This document shows positions 31,264 to 42,313 of a stretch of DNA of 64,000 nucleotides, in pieces. The DNA comes from Anthonomus grandis grandis (lineage: Eukaryota > Arthropoda > Insecta > Coleoptera > Curculionidae), in the NCBI RefSeq assembly GCF_022605725.1, contig NC_065548.1, positions 46,679,131-46,743,130 of the forward strand. Direction: 5' to 3'. A program made the translations under genes and the position numbers. Numbering within the stretch: the stretch's first letter is position 1; every line of letters begins with the position of its first letter. The notes beneath the pieces were generated by a model, which saw only the letters and a list, made by a program, of their open reading frames with translations, had not been told where the DNA came from and made no database searches.

Positions 31264-34200
31264 TTATTGCGCAAAATTAAATTTTTCAATCCGATTTTTA
31301 TGTACAGTGAATTCTTTTCCTTTATCATTTTTAATGACACAGTTTACGTCTTCCGCTTTAATTACCTCGAAAGGACCTTGAAACCAAGGATCAAGTTTGG
31401 TTCTATTTTCATTTTTTAATATAACCAAGTCTCCCGGGTTTACATTGAGATTTTGAGAGTGCATATCATACCTAGCTTTACGGTTTCGTTTTGCTTTCAT
31501 CATAAAATCTCTAGCCCTTTGATGTGAAATCTGTAATCTATGCCTAACCTCCTGATAATACGCGTCAATATTATACCAACGGTCAATTTTATGTCTAAGT
31601 TCGTCGGGAAGATCACATTGCCTACCAAATACTAGTTCAAAAGCAGTGTAATCGTGGTAAACTCCCGGAGTTGTATTGTAATAGAATGCTTAAAAAGTAA
31701 TCAATTTATCTCAATCTGTAAGCGCGTCATTAATGTAAGATCTAAGGGTATTCGTTTAGTACACGATGAATTCTTTCGCATCCACCCATACTCTCGTGGC
31801 GGTATGCTGTTGAAAATTTATGTTCGATTTTTATTTAGGATACTCGACAGCTCTTTCAAAACTTCATTTCGATATTCGGTTCCCATATCACTTCTTATTT
31901 CCTTCATTGGGCCAAATATTAAAATAAAGTTTTCGACAATTGCTTTTGCGACTGTAAGAGCTTCTTTGTTTTGGATTGGTACAAGGACTACATACTTCGT
32001 AAGTTCACATTGCATAGTGACAGCGTAAGCATTATTATTTTCCGTCCTCAAAAATGGGCCAATTGTATCTATAGAAACAATATCAAATGATTGTTGCGGA
32101 GTTGGCGTAATCACCAAGGATTCAACGTGCTTAATTTTACTTTTGTTAACTTGGCATTTTTTGCATTTCATAACATATGCTGCGATGTCTCGCGACATAT
32201 TTTTCCATCGGTACTTTGACCTAAGTTTTTTCAAAAGTCTCTTTTGGCCGCAATGTCCTCTTGTTAATGGATCATCGTGATATTGCTGAATTAATTTCTG
32301 TTTTTCTTCATTGCTAGTAATTTTTTCTGGTTCCCTGTATAAATATATAGTTACACTTTCTAGGAAATCTTGTCCAATTAACTTAAAATCATTTATCGTA
32401 TACGTTTTAAATATTTCGTCATTTATCTTTAACTTCACTTTTTCGATTTTATTTTCACTATTTCTGAAGCTGAGACAATATTTTCCCTAAGGAAAAATTG
32501 CCATTGGTGAAAAATATTTTAGTTTCAGCGCTGAACATTTTCTTTTCAAATTTTTCCATGATTATTCTAAAATAATCTGGCTTAATTATAAATTTTATAC
32601 TAGGGATTGTAAATAAGTCGTAGTTGTCATTATTCTGCAAAATTTTAGGGACTGAGTTTTATTGATGTTGATGCGTGTCTTTGTTATTTTTATCTAGTGG
32701 GTGGTGTTTTTTAGCCATAGATCTAGTAGTAACGGCCAAAATTTGGGCAGATTTCGAGTTAATACTCTTTAAATCTTCCACCGATATTCTAGATAGGGCG
32801 TCTGCTAAAACATTTTCTTTACCCCTAATGTATTCGATTTCGAAATCGTACTCCTTTAGATCTAGTCGCATTCTTGTTAATTTAGAAGAAGGATTTTTCA
32901 TGGAAAATAAATAAACTAGAGGCTTATGGTCTGATTTGACTAGAAATTTTTTTCCGTATAGGTACGGTCTAAAGAAGTTTATTCCCCAGTGTATGGCAGC
33001 TAGTTCTTTCTCGATTGTCAATTTGTTGATTTCTCCTTTCGTAAATCCTTTAGATGCAAACGCAATTGGTAATTCTTGACCTTGAAAATTTTAAGATAAA
33101 ACTGCACCGCACGCTTCTTTTGATGCATCTGTCGTTAATACAAAAGGTTTATCAAAATCTGGGTACTAAAGAATTTGTGGTTGAATAAGTAATTCTTTTA
33201 GTTTTTCGAATGCACTTTGGCAGTCTTCGGTCCATAAAAATGTTGTCTTTTTTTTTAAAAGTCTACTTAACGGTTTTGCTATTTCCGCAAAATTAAAGTC
33301 ATCTATGTATATAAAGGCCTTTTCAGGAGTTAATCCTGCAAAAGCGATGTTCATCATTCGTTGAAAGCTATTCAGGCTGACTTTTAGTCCAAACGGAAGT
33401 CTCGTGAAACTGAATTTGTACTAAAAGATGTGATACCTCTGGAACTTTCATCTAGAGGTATTTGGTGAAATCCCAATTTTAAGTCTAAAGTTGAAAACCA
33501 TTTTGCTCTACCCAGTTGATTCAAAATTTAATCGATCCGAGTAATTGGAAATTTATCTGCGCATAATTTTTTGTTAACCTGTCGGAAATCAATGACCAAA
33601 CGCCAATTTTTTTTTCGTTATTAGACTTTTTTGGAACCAGTAAGATAGGACTATTGTATTCTGATTGTGATGGCTCTATTATTTGATCTTCTAGCATTTT
33701 GTCCACTTGTCTGTTTATCTCATTTATTTGTGAATACGGCGTTTTGTAATTCTTTATATAGACCGGTGTAGCATCCGTTAAACGCAATTTTTGCTCATAA
33801 AAATTATTAGCTGTAAGTGGATCATCTTCTAGTGCAAAAATGTCTGAAAACTCTTGACATAAATTTATCATTTCTTGCCTAGCAAAATCTGGCATTGACG
33901 AAGTGTCCAGTTCTTTTAATAACCTTTGGATTCTGTTTTGTTTATTTTTATCGTCGTTACTATTTATACAGAAAATATTGTATCCATTTAAACTTTTGTA
34001 TTTAGTTTGTGGATTCTTTATAGTGACACTTTCAAAATTTGTGTTTAAAATTTTTACATATGGGCTTTTACTAGATACTATTGTTCCGGCTATAAAAACT
34101 CCTGGAGATATCTCTCCCTTTGTCACTACTGAGTCAAACTTAACTTCTCGCAAGTAGTTTATTTTTCTTATGACTTCACATCTAGGTGGAATGCTTAATA

Positions 34201-34620
34201 TGTCATCTCCCGGACTATTATAGATTGGCACATTAACATTCCCATGAGAAGTCTTGAGAGTCATGAGCCATTTATTATAGTCTAGTTGACAGCCATATTT
34301 TGAAATAAAGTCTCTTCCAAGGATTCCATCAGCAGGAATTGGAAAATCTTGCTCTACGATGTGGAAATTATGAAAAAAAACATGTTCCTGTATAAAAATA
34401 GAAGTATCGGAAGTGCCTATAGAGTTTGTATAACCAGATATCATGCCCTTAATTCTACATGTATTTGCTCTATTAATAATTTGTGATGGATGAACTTTAG
34501 TTCTTTTAAACAGTGATACGTCGGTTCCTGTGTCAACAAGTAAAGTGATTGGTTGACTTCCTGTCATATTTGTTTCAACAACTACAAAATTTGAAAGTGT
34601 TAGGTCCATATTGAAAATTT
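31264..34620 (-). pseudogene. pol of L1: protease, RT, RNase H, integrase (broken)
   Basis: The protease keeps LLVDTGTDVSLFK with the catalytic Asp and a GILGRDF flap region. The RT N-terminal part is present, but the central RT is damaged near 33530-33420. Directly after FIYIDD the sequence jumps to FNFAEIAKPL: the roughly 85 residues present in L2 between these points are missing, an in-frame deletion. RNase H is at 33021-32659. The integrase has the HHCC finger (GHCGQKRLLKKL, MKCKKCQ) and Asp motifs IDTIGPF and SDMGTEY. The C-terminus is at 31503-31264. Pol lies in the -1 frame relative to gag, as in L2. Confidence 0.82.
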
Positions 34621-35910
34621 TTAGGATCGCCCCAAAGGACCCTCTTGAGGCTCCTGTTGGTTTTCCTGATTTGGGTCTGCTTCGTAGGCTCTTACATATC
34701 TGTTAGACCTATTTTTTTGTGAACGACCCCTATTATGAAAGTTTCCTCTGTACCGATTTGGGCGGTAATTGCTGGTTGTGAAATTGGGGTAATTACTGTA
34801 GTTATTGTTATTTGAGTAGTTATGATTATTATTTCTGTGTGTATATGAGGAACTTCCGGAACGAAAATTTCTTCTTTCTCTAAAATTATTTTGCATCCCT
34901 CTGCTTTGTCCTCTATTTGTGTAAAAAACATTAGACACAGAAGGATTCTCTACGCTAGTTAAATTCAGATATCGACGAACGGACTTTTAAAAAACATTTA
35001 TTGATACAAAAGGGCCTTAAAACTAGGTGAACAGAAATATGAACAGCAACGGTATTAGCCGAGGCTTTGACACAATATTAATGCTGACGATAAATTACAA
35101 GCGATTTCTTAAATATAAAAATAGTCCTAAGCTAAGCATTTTATAATGTAATATAAACAATTAATTGTGGTTTGAGGATATGTCTCGCTAATGCCCACGA
35201 ATTTTTGCAAAGCGTCTTGTACTGTCTGGAAACTTCCGGCTTCCATAATTATTTTGGCTTTTTCAGAGCTTGCGTTAGAACTTAAGGCTTTTACTGTGGT
35301 ATTTGTTGTATATTTTTCTGCGACAATTTCAGGTACTCCTTCACCGATGTATGCTTGCTTAAGCTTTTGTGCCAAATTTTCAATTTCGGAAATATACTTA
35401 GTGTCTTATGTCGTAAGCTTGTCATCAGAACCATCGAACTCATTTGGCAAAATTAAAAAATTCGGGGGCGGTAAGTGGTATGTTGGGTGTGAAAGATATG
35501 TCTTGTACTTTGTTATTATCAGTATCGTCTTCTGTACCGTCAGTCTCGTCGTCTTTGTCGGTAAGGTCTATAGCAACTAATTCGTCTTTTATCAATGGAT
35601 CAATTTTTATTAAAACGTGTATAGGAATTTTATAATCAACCTGCAAAACTTGATATGATCTAATAACTCTATCCTTTATAATATTAAATAAAGGTTTAAT
35701 AAAATTATTATATTTTTTATCATAAATATCTCTATAGCAATCGTTTACAACAGATACGAAAATATTATAATGCGTTAGTAGATTATCCCTGACTTGGTTT
35801 CTGACGTCCTGTGACTTTGGTACTTTTCTTTTTAAAACTCTTTTAGACTCTTGGATTATTTGGTTTTTTAAACTTGTTAACTTGATGTGTAACTTGAAAT
35901 GTCCTCCCAA
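34621..35910 (-). pseudogene. gag of L1, broken by a frameshift and an insertion
   Basis: N-terminal part 35910-35440 (ESKRVLKRKVPKSQDVRNQV, acidic stretch, EFFNFAK). The middle at 35375-35160 has EGVPEIVAEKYTTNTTVKAL and MEAGSFQTVQDALQKF. The C-terminal part at 34938-34621 is rich in Arg, Asn, Tyr and Ser (RGQSRGMQNNFRERR). There is no CCHC zinc knuckle; L2's gag likewise ends in an RG/Asn-rich tail. A frameshift lies near 35400, the capsid centre is largely lost, and about 190 bp of foreign sequence sits at 34966-35157. Confidence 0.78.
34966..35157. mobile_element. Unidentified ~190-bp insertion in L1 gag
   Basis: Comparison with L2 gag shows similarity stopping near 35157 and resuming near 34966. 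The intervening sequence has no gag similarity. On the minus strand it starts near TGTTTATATTAC and includes ATCAATAAATG. It could be a solo LTR or a small non-autonomous element. No clear target duplication was found. Confidence 0.5.
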
Positions 35911-36345
35911 GTAATTTTAACGACTGACATAAATTATCTGTTTTTATTTTATTAATTTATTTCTATTAAATAGCTAACCATCATTTCAAATACGTAATTT
36001 GATTAAACCATATTAAATCATAATTTATTAAAATGCTTATACCGCTTAGTTTGTAATACTACTAATAAAATTTAAAACTTCTCTAGGCTAATAAAATAAA
36101 CCTTAATGTAATTATGTATGCTAATAAAAACTGCACTATATAGTAACGTCATGTCTCCTTTGAAAACAAACGTCATGTTTCGGCAGCACGGCAACTTCCA
36201 CGAATATGTAAAACGACATCAGAAACCAGAAGCCATCGTTTTAGGTAACAAATATAAAAGTTACATACCGGAGAAACAGCTGCTTTTTTTTTGTACTTAG
36301 CTGTTTTATAATCCAACTAAACAGCTACTAGGTCTCCTCATTTAT

Positions 36346-36594
36346 CTAGACATCCTCCGCTGCGTTTTGAGGCGGTCTCAGGTACACACTTCTGCTAATT
36401 TCATGTTTAAGGCCTCTTCTATACGCCTTTCGCACTTTTAAATAAGTTACTACAATTGTACAGAGCGTACCAATATACATTAAAATTTTAATGTCCAGCG
36501 GTGTACTAGAAAGTTCTTGTTCGTCCACTATAAAATTTGAGGTAACTACGCCCGTACTTGTTACATCACTTTCTTTCGACGCACTTTTCCCCAT
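36346..36594 (-). CDS. Small membrane-protein ORF upstream of gag in L1
   Basis: 82 residues, intact, start in good context (AACATGG). Starts MGKSASKE: Gly2 with Ser6 fits an N-myristoylation signal. Residues 15-23 GVVTSNFIV match L2's small ORF. Residues about 35-52 are hydrophobic (IKILMYIGTLCTIVVTYL), followed by a basic tail (KVRKAYRRGLKHEISR). The predicted product is a short membrane-anchored protein with a cytosolic acylated N-terminus. It lies between the primer-binding site and gag. Gag and pol of L1 are broken, yet this frame is open. I do not recognise the family; function is unknown. Confidence 0.7.
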   Translation of the reverse strand: MGKSASKESDVTSTGVVTSNFIVDEQELSSTPLDIKILMYIGTLCTIVVTYLKVRKAYRRGLKHEISRSVYLRPPQNAAEDV

Positions 36595-36652
36595 GTTGTT
36601 GAAAGTTTTATTACTATTTTTCGCGTTTATACATCGACTCGTTACGTCACGG

Positions 36653-36667
36653 CTGGCAGGATCGCCA
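36653..36667 (-). promoter_or_regulatory. Primer-binding site of L1
   Basis: TGGCGATCCTGCCAG on the minus strand, identical to L2's site. Its complement, CTGGCAGGATCGCCA, looks like the 3' end of insect tRNA-Arg(ACG) including CCA. The upstream LTR would end TTTTACA at 36668. Confidence 0.75.
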
Positions 36668-36730
36668 TGTAAAACTTAAACTACCAAATATACAAACATA
36701 AAAAGAAATCAACAACCCGCTACTATATAG

Positions 36731-36820
36731 CTACCCTTTGGCCAAAGTCAGTAACCTACCGCTTGGTACACTGTACAACATGTACTATGTGGTAGGTTAC
36801 TGACTTTGGCCAAAGGGTAG
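36731..36820. repeat. Perfect 30-bp inverted repeat (foldback)
   Basis: Bases 36731-36760 are the exact reverse complement of 36791-36820; the arms begin CTACCCTTTGGCC and the spacer is 30 bases. It falls where the 5' LTR of L1 would be expected. No target duplication is obvious. Perfect arms imply recent origin or gene conversion between the arms. Confidence 0.88.
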
Positions 36821-37914
36821 TTACAAACTAGCTACAACATGTACTAAGTCAAATAAAAATAAATAAACCTTTCAGTGCGGTTGTCTACATAATACGGTAT
36901 GAAAATTAAGATAGTGAAATTAAAATATTATTTCAGTAGCTATGCAATTTACATTACAGTGAAAATTACCAAGAAAGAGCTTTAGGCACTAGACTAATGA
37001 ATAAAATAGGCAGCCATCAAATAGTATAAATTAGCCAAATGACCATTCCCAAAATCGAAATAACAATATAAATCAGAAATCCTAACATTGCTTACACATT
37101 CTTTTTATCTGGTTTGACCTGGTAACCCACTGTCCAGATTTAAGAACAGCAGCTGACCAGGGTCCAATCAAAAACGTCATGAGAAGAGGCAAGAAATCCT
37201 AATAAAGCTCTAATTCATAATTGCAAATGGAAACAGCACCTGAGATTGCTCGGGATTATCTTGGGATGGCCCTTAAAACTAAGATTTCACTTTAGACTTG
37301 GTTTAAGACCCGGCATAAGATCTGGCTTAAGACCCAGCATAAAAATCTAAAATTAACACGTAAAACGGTCTTTTATAAAGTGTATTAAAGTAATCTTTCA
37401 CATTACATCCTAGGCTAGTGTCGTCATGATGTAACTATGTGGTCGAATCCCAACCTTGAGCAATTGAACTTGTTAACCTGAAGACCACACCATTTGGAAA
37501 GAAAGCCAAAACGCAATTTCTGGGTATCTCTTCGATGGAGAATCCCATGCAGGCGCAGTTTTACAAGAATTAATAAATACTAATACATTGTCCTATACAT
37601 ATAATTCAACTGTTGTATCTTTGTGTCTAACTGTTTTATTTAATTTTATTTTGTAATTTAAAGGAACGTACAGAATGAATATGATAATCTTAACCTAAAA
37701 AATTTATGTTTTGAAAGTTTTGTCCCACACCTAGGTGTAGTAAAGATACATAAATGGTATGTAAAATGTATATATTGATTTATAATAGTTTATAATTATA
37801 CTGTTTACAAAATATATACATTATAATATTTCTAAACAATATTATTGACCTACTTACACAAATTGCTTATTCTAAGTATAGTCCGTTTAGAAAATATCTA
37901 TATATTTAATTCTT
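36821..37914. other. Unassigned region
   Basis: No coding signal. Two direct copies of GGYTTAAGACCCRGCATAA lie at about 37300-37318 and 37324-37342. The rest is AT-rich with no recognised repeat. Confidence 0.4.
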
Positions 37915-39070
37915 CTTCTTCTTTTTCTTCTTTCTTTTTTGAGACAATGTCTTGTTTTTTTAAAGTTGTAACTCAGATATCCAACTTTCCTACCAACGTT
38001 TTGGAGATCTTCCTGGTGGTCTGCGGTTGGTTGATTTTCAGGTATTATGTCGACATGATCTATTTATGCTCTTCTTCTTGTTCTGGACCATCTTGTATGT
38101 TACATTGAAATCTGATGTCGCTGCTTCTCACTCTGTCCCTAAGAGTTTTTCCCACAAACCTTAGAGTCTTCATTTCCGTTGTTCTGAGCAGTTGCTTAGT
38201 CGCGGCTGTATCTGGTCCTGTTTCTGTAGCGTAGGTCATAATACACGTCTTGCTTCTGATATTCTTTAATTTAGTCCCCTTCTTATTGCATATCGAAGGT
38301 ATCCTGATACCCTAGCTGCCGCCATTGTTTGTGCTCGAACTTCTTTTTTTAAGTTTCTATTACTTGTGATATTAACATCTAGGTATTTAAAGGACATAAT
38401 TTGTTCTACGCTTTTATTGTAGATCGCAAACTTGCACCTTCTCGATTCTCTTGATATTGTCAGAGACTTCGTGTTCTGGATAGAAATCATCATGTTCAAT
38501 TCCTTTGCGACTATTTGGAATTTATAAAGTAATATTTGCAAATTGTCCTCATCTTCCGATATTGCCACCATGTCGTTAGCAAAGCAAATTATTTTAAATT
38601 CTTTCGTACCCATTTTATATCCTTTTCTTGCACATTTTACTTCTTTGATGATCCTATCCATTAAGATATTAAATAGTATTGAGCTAAGATGTCCCCTTGC
38701 CTGATTCTTGTTGATATGGGTATCTTATGGGAAAGTTTGTTGTTTGCTTTTAGAAAGGTGTTATTTCCTATCTTCATTTTTCAGTAATATAATTTCAATT
38801 ATTTAATATTCTGTCCTTTAATAATTTTAAGGCATCGCTAAGTCTAACTCTATCAAATGCTTTTTCAAATCGATAAAGCACATAAAGGCAGGTTTCTGAT
38901 ACTAAATTGATTTTTCCGCTATTTGTCTTAAAATGAATATTGCATCTGTGCTGGATCTATTTTGTCTAACCCCTGTTGTTCTTCACTGATGTCAGTTAGT
39001 AAAATTTCTTCTGCTAGAATATTTGTAAATAGCTTTGAAGGTGCGCTTAACAGACTAATGCCTCTATAAT
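37915..39070 (-). pseudogene. Non-LTR RT fragment E
   Basis: On the minus strand, FEKAFDRVRLSDALKLLKDR (motif with the first Asp) lies near 38880-38800, then SSILFNILMDRIIKEVK, then FANDMVAISEDEDNLQILL, where the usual FADD reads FAND. Next are KYLDVNITSNRNLKKEV, and the C-terminal blocks RPVMTYATETG, TKQLLRTTEMKTLR and GKTLRDRVRSSDIR to about 37990. The family is a distinct insect LINE type from A-D. Several frameshifts; both ends are truncated. Confidence 0.72.
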
Positions 39071-39450
39071 TTTGTGGATCCATCTAATATTATTTAATTC
39101 CATACACTTAACTAAACGTCCAGGTATACCAGAAATTAGGTGGCTGCCATACTACTTCGTGATGATGGTCCAGGCCTGTAAAACTGAACAAATCAAACCT
39201 TCTTTACTTCGTGGGGCTGCTTTTTCTACCTCAATCTTCCTATACTCCAATTCTTCAATACTCCTCTGAATATAAAGTATAAGCCGTTTCAAGAAGAAAA
39301 CCATTTAACATATGACAATACTTTGCACTATTATAACCATCGACTGATCATGACTATTGAAAAAATGTTTTTACTTAATGCAAGAATTTCTAAATGATGA
39401 TTTCTCAGATATGTAATTCTTATATAAAACTTTACACGTCAAATTAGATA

Positions 39451-40897
39451 TACAGGGGGACGTTTAATTATGCATTTACTGAAGTTCTGTCAATTACCTC
39501 CTCACCTCCAGCTAACCTCACTTTAATATGTCAAATGGGAACCCCCATCGTGTTATACATCATAGTAAGGAGCGTAAAATTCTCTATTCAACGGTACCAA
39601 AAAAAAATGAAATCGGTAAATGTGTAAGCAAATAGTTAGCAAATATATCTAGAAATAATGAAGAATTTGAAGATCATCAAGTTGAAGTACTAGGACAATT
39701 TTCTATGGATCCAACTTTGTCTATACCAAAGGCCGCAAAACTAACAAATATTTCCACTGGTTCCGTACATAAAGTTTAGAAAAAAAATAAGTTCTTTCCT
39801 TATAAAATTCATATTCTTCATGAACTCAAAGAAGATGATTTTGATAGGAGAATTCAGAACATTTGCTTCAGTGACGAATCGATGTTTTTTCAAATGACCT
39901 GGTGAACAGACATAACTGTAGATACTGGGATAATGAAAATCTGCATGTTTTTCGGGAAGGCTATACCCAATATCCCCAAAAAATTAATGTTTGGGCAGGA
40001 ATTTATGGAAATGAAATAATCGGGCTATTTTTTTTGGAAGAAAATTTGACTGGCGAAATTTATTTAAACCTTTTAGAAAATGCAATATACCCTTCCATCA
40101 TCCAATCTATGGAAAATCAAGTAGATCAACATGGTGCTATATTATTGAATAAAAATAATATACATTTTCAGCAGGATGGAGCTCCTGCGCTCTACACTTT
40201 GGTAGTTCGAGAGTGGCTTGATGAAAATTTTCGAGAAAAGTGGATTGGCAGACGTGGTGCAATCGAATGGCCTGCGCGGTCTCCGGACCTAACCCCACTA
40301 GACTTTTTTCTTTGGGGCTACTTAAAAAGCAAAGTTTATAAAACCCCACCTGAGAGTATTGAGAATTTAAAAAATAGAATATTTCAAGAATGCAGAGAAA
40401 TTAGCGGGCAGACCCTTGCCAATGTTCGTAAAAGGTTTGAAAATAGGCTTTTTTATTGTCTTGCTAATAACGGCGCGCATTTTGAACATTTAATAAAATA
40501 AATTTGATAAACTAATTAAATTTGTTTTTCTACCCTACCGATTTACACTTTAATTGCTTCTTGGTCAATCAATTTTATTTTTTTTTACAACCATTGCATA
40601 GCATAATGAATGCCCTTTAAAATAATGTATCACACCATGGGGTAGCCATTTGACATACCAAAGTTTGGCGTAAATAATTATTCTAGATAATATTTCCAGA
40701 CATTTTCTCTTACTATTTGCTTACACATTTACTGATTTAATTTTTTTTTGGTACCGTTGAATAGAGAATTTTACGCTTTTTACTATGATGTATCACACGA
40801 TGGGGGTTCCCGTTTGACATATTAAAGTGAGGTTAGCTGGAGGTGAGGAGGTGATTGACAGAACTTCAGTAAATGCATAATTAAACGTCCCCCTGTA
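39451..40897 (+). mobile_element. Mariner element M4 (DD41D) with long terminal inverted repeats
   Basis: Terminal inverted repeats 39451-39636 and 40712-40897 (about 186 bp) begin TACAGGGGGACGTTTAATTA and differ at only a handful of positions. TA duplications flank them (39449-39450, 40898-40899). Outside, GTCAAATTAGA and TCTAATTTGAC are exact inverse flanks, so the target was a palindrome. The transposase reads on the plus strand. Confidence 0.92.
39660..40501 (+). pseudogene. Mariner M4 transposase, partly deleted
   Basis: The start reads EDHQVEVLGQFSMDPTLSIP and KAAKLTNISTGSVHKV, then a TAG at about 39778. The first catalytic Asp lies in ICFSDESMFF. A frameshift near 39900 leads to NRHNCRYWDNENLHVF, NVWAGIYGNEIIGLFFLEEN, the second Asp in FQQDGAPALYTLVV and the third in WPARSPDLTPLDFFLWGYL. 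Forty-one residues separate the last two. The usual N-terminal HTH region is shortened against M3. The C-terminus NNGAHFEHLIK ends at 40501. Confidence 0.85.
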
Positions 40898-40959
40898 TAT
40901 CTAATTTGACTTTTTTTTTTTTTTATTTTTTTTTTTTAAGAAAGTTATTAAGGGTGGAT

Positions 40960-41480
40960 CGTTTAAATGAAAGCACTGTATAGAGAGGCATAGGACCACG
41001 TTGACATATTGATTCCGAAACCATTATTTTAGTAGGAAATTTACTTTCATTAAAAACCTAAAGAAAGTAAATATTTTCTCTTGGCAGGATTTTGAGATAA
41101 TTTACACCAATCTCGAAATAAATCTCGTCATGTAAGTATAAAAATATTGCTGAAATTATCTCTTTGAAAACGTTGACAAAACTCTATTCTTCGTTGCTTT
41201 TGTAGAGATGTTATTGCGGGGATCTTTTTTGGTTTCCTTGATACCTGACCTTGTCTTTTCAGTACCATGCGGACATTTTCTAGATACACACGTTCTTTAT
41301 GGATTTCTAAATCTGCTGGCCAGTTTTCAAAACCCTAGGCTAGGATTTTAGCGTCATAAATTCACTCAAGCCTTTAAATTGCTTCTGCGATTTTTACGCG
41401 GTCTTTCCGAAACTGGTCTATGTCTTATATCTGTACTAGTCTTTATCCTCTTAATTGTCTCATATACTACGTTTTTTCCA
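40960..41480 (-). pseudogene. Tc1-like transposase remnant
   Basis: Minus-strand blocks: ENVRMVLKRQGQVSRK, then KKIPAITSLQKQRRIEFCQRF, then after a frameshift DEIYFEIGVNYLK and KIMVSESICQRGPMPLY. The last resembles the VMVWGGISKRGxTPLY motif of Tc1-type transposases, and DEIYFE the first Asp block. Several stops; ends not identified. M4's right end lies just upstream. Confidence 0.45.
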
Positions 41481-41804
41481 GTTTAGCCAATTGCACTAGT
41501 TTTTTAACCTTTTGAGCACCATTTCTTTACAAACTTTCCACCATTTTCCCTTTTAGCAAAATGCTGGTAAAGAAGTAAAAGTTCTTTAAGCACGCTTAAG
41601 TTGGAGAATAAGCTAGCGAATGCTTCACGAAAGAGTTACGAAAAGTGTGATCGGGCTAGGCGAACGGTAATTGTGTGAGAGGAAATATGAGCTAGTGGAG
41701 ATAGAAAGAGAGAGAGTTACTGTTCGTATACTACTGCAGGAGCAAGAGCGAGCTGTGCGCACGCACATTTTGTTTCTCTCTTCCTCTCATAGCCAGTGCA
41801 TGGA
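41481..41804. other. Unassigned, partly GA-rich region
   Basis: Contains a GA-rich tract (GATAGAAAGAGAGAGAG at about 41700) and CT-rich sequence near 41775. No gene. It flanks the left end of the KRBA2/Ginger-like element. Confidence 0.4.
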
Positions 41805-42115
41805 ATATATATGTTAGGGTTAGAACCCGAAGTTGGATAAATCTAGTTGTATCGGGTTAGATTGCGTATTATCCAATTTAGCTGGGTAAAACGCGAATAA
41901 GTTTAATGACTTTGTGTCTTATCCGGATAATTCTAGATCTATCCAGTGACCATTGCATAAGACGGTACAATTGTAGGTACAAAAACACTAAAAATACACT
42001 GTGCTTTAATTTTGAAAAATTTTTTTGAATTTTTGACAAAAAAAGGTTAGAAATATTAATGTTTAATCAAAATAATTACTTATTTAAGCAAGATAAGCTT
42101 GAATGACATTTTGAG

Positions 42116-42313
42116 TTACATAGTAGGTACTCCTGAGGATTTACACCGACGTTTCAGTTTTATGCATTTTGCTTTACAATGGCATCTTCTATATCCCTGA
42201 CCACCGGACATAGACTGGGTGGTAGCAATCTGGCGTAAAGATTTCTTTTGTGATGACACATTATTAATGTCGAGATGTTGGTTCTCACATAATGTGAACT
42301 GGTTTGAAAACAT
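42116..42313 (-). pseudogene. Cys-rich C-terminus of the KRBA2-like protein
   Basis: Ends SGGQGYRRCHCKAKCIKLK then RRCKSSG. The GQGxxRCxCxxKC pattern is the C-terminal Cys-rich tail seen in KRBA2-like integrase proteins. The following Cys residues of the usual motif are lost by truncation at the stop. Confidence 0.6.

Larger units (their letters stand above)
30744..36730 (-). mobile_element. LTR retrotransposon L1 (gypsy/Ty3-type), degenerate
   Basis: On the minus strand the order is primer-binding site (36667-36653), small membrane ORF (36594-36346), gag (35910-34621), pol with PR, RT, RNase H and integrase (34620-31264), polypurine tract and probable 3' LTR. Domain order PR-RT-RH-IN marks the gypsy superfamily. 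It is a diverged relative of L2. The 5' LTR does not match the 3' one recognisably, so the right boundary is uncertain. Confidence 0.82.

Noticed and set aside
36668..36892. 5' LTR of L1
   Set aside because: Position after the PBS fits, but the sequence does not match the proposed 3' LTR and contains the foldback. I left it uncalled.
37845..38108. 87-residue plus-strand open frame, Ser/Phe-rich
   Set aside because: Antisense of the C-terminal part of RT fragment E; the poly-Ser stretch comes from a Lys/Arg-rich minus-strand sequence.
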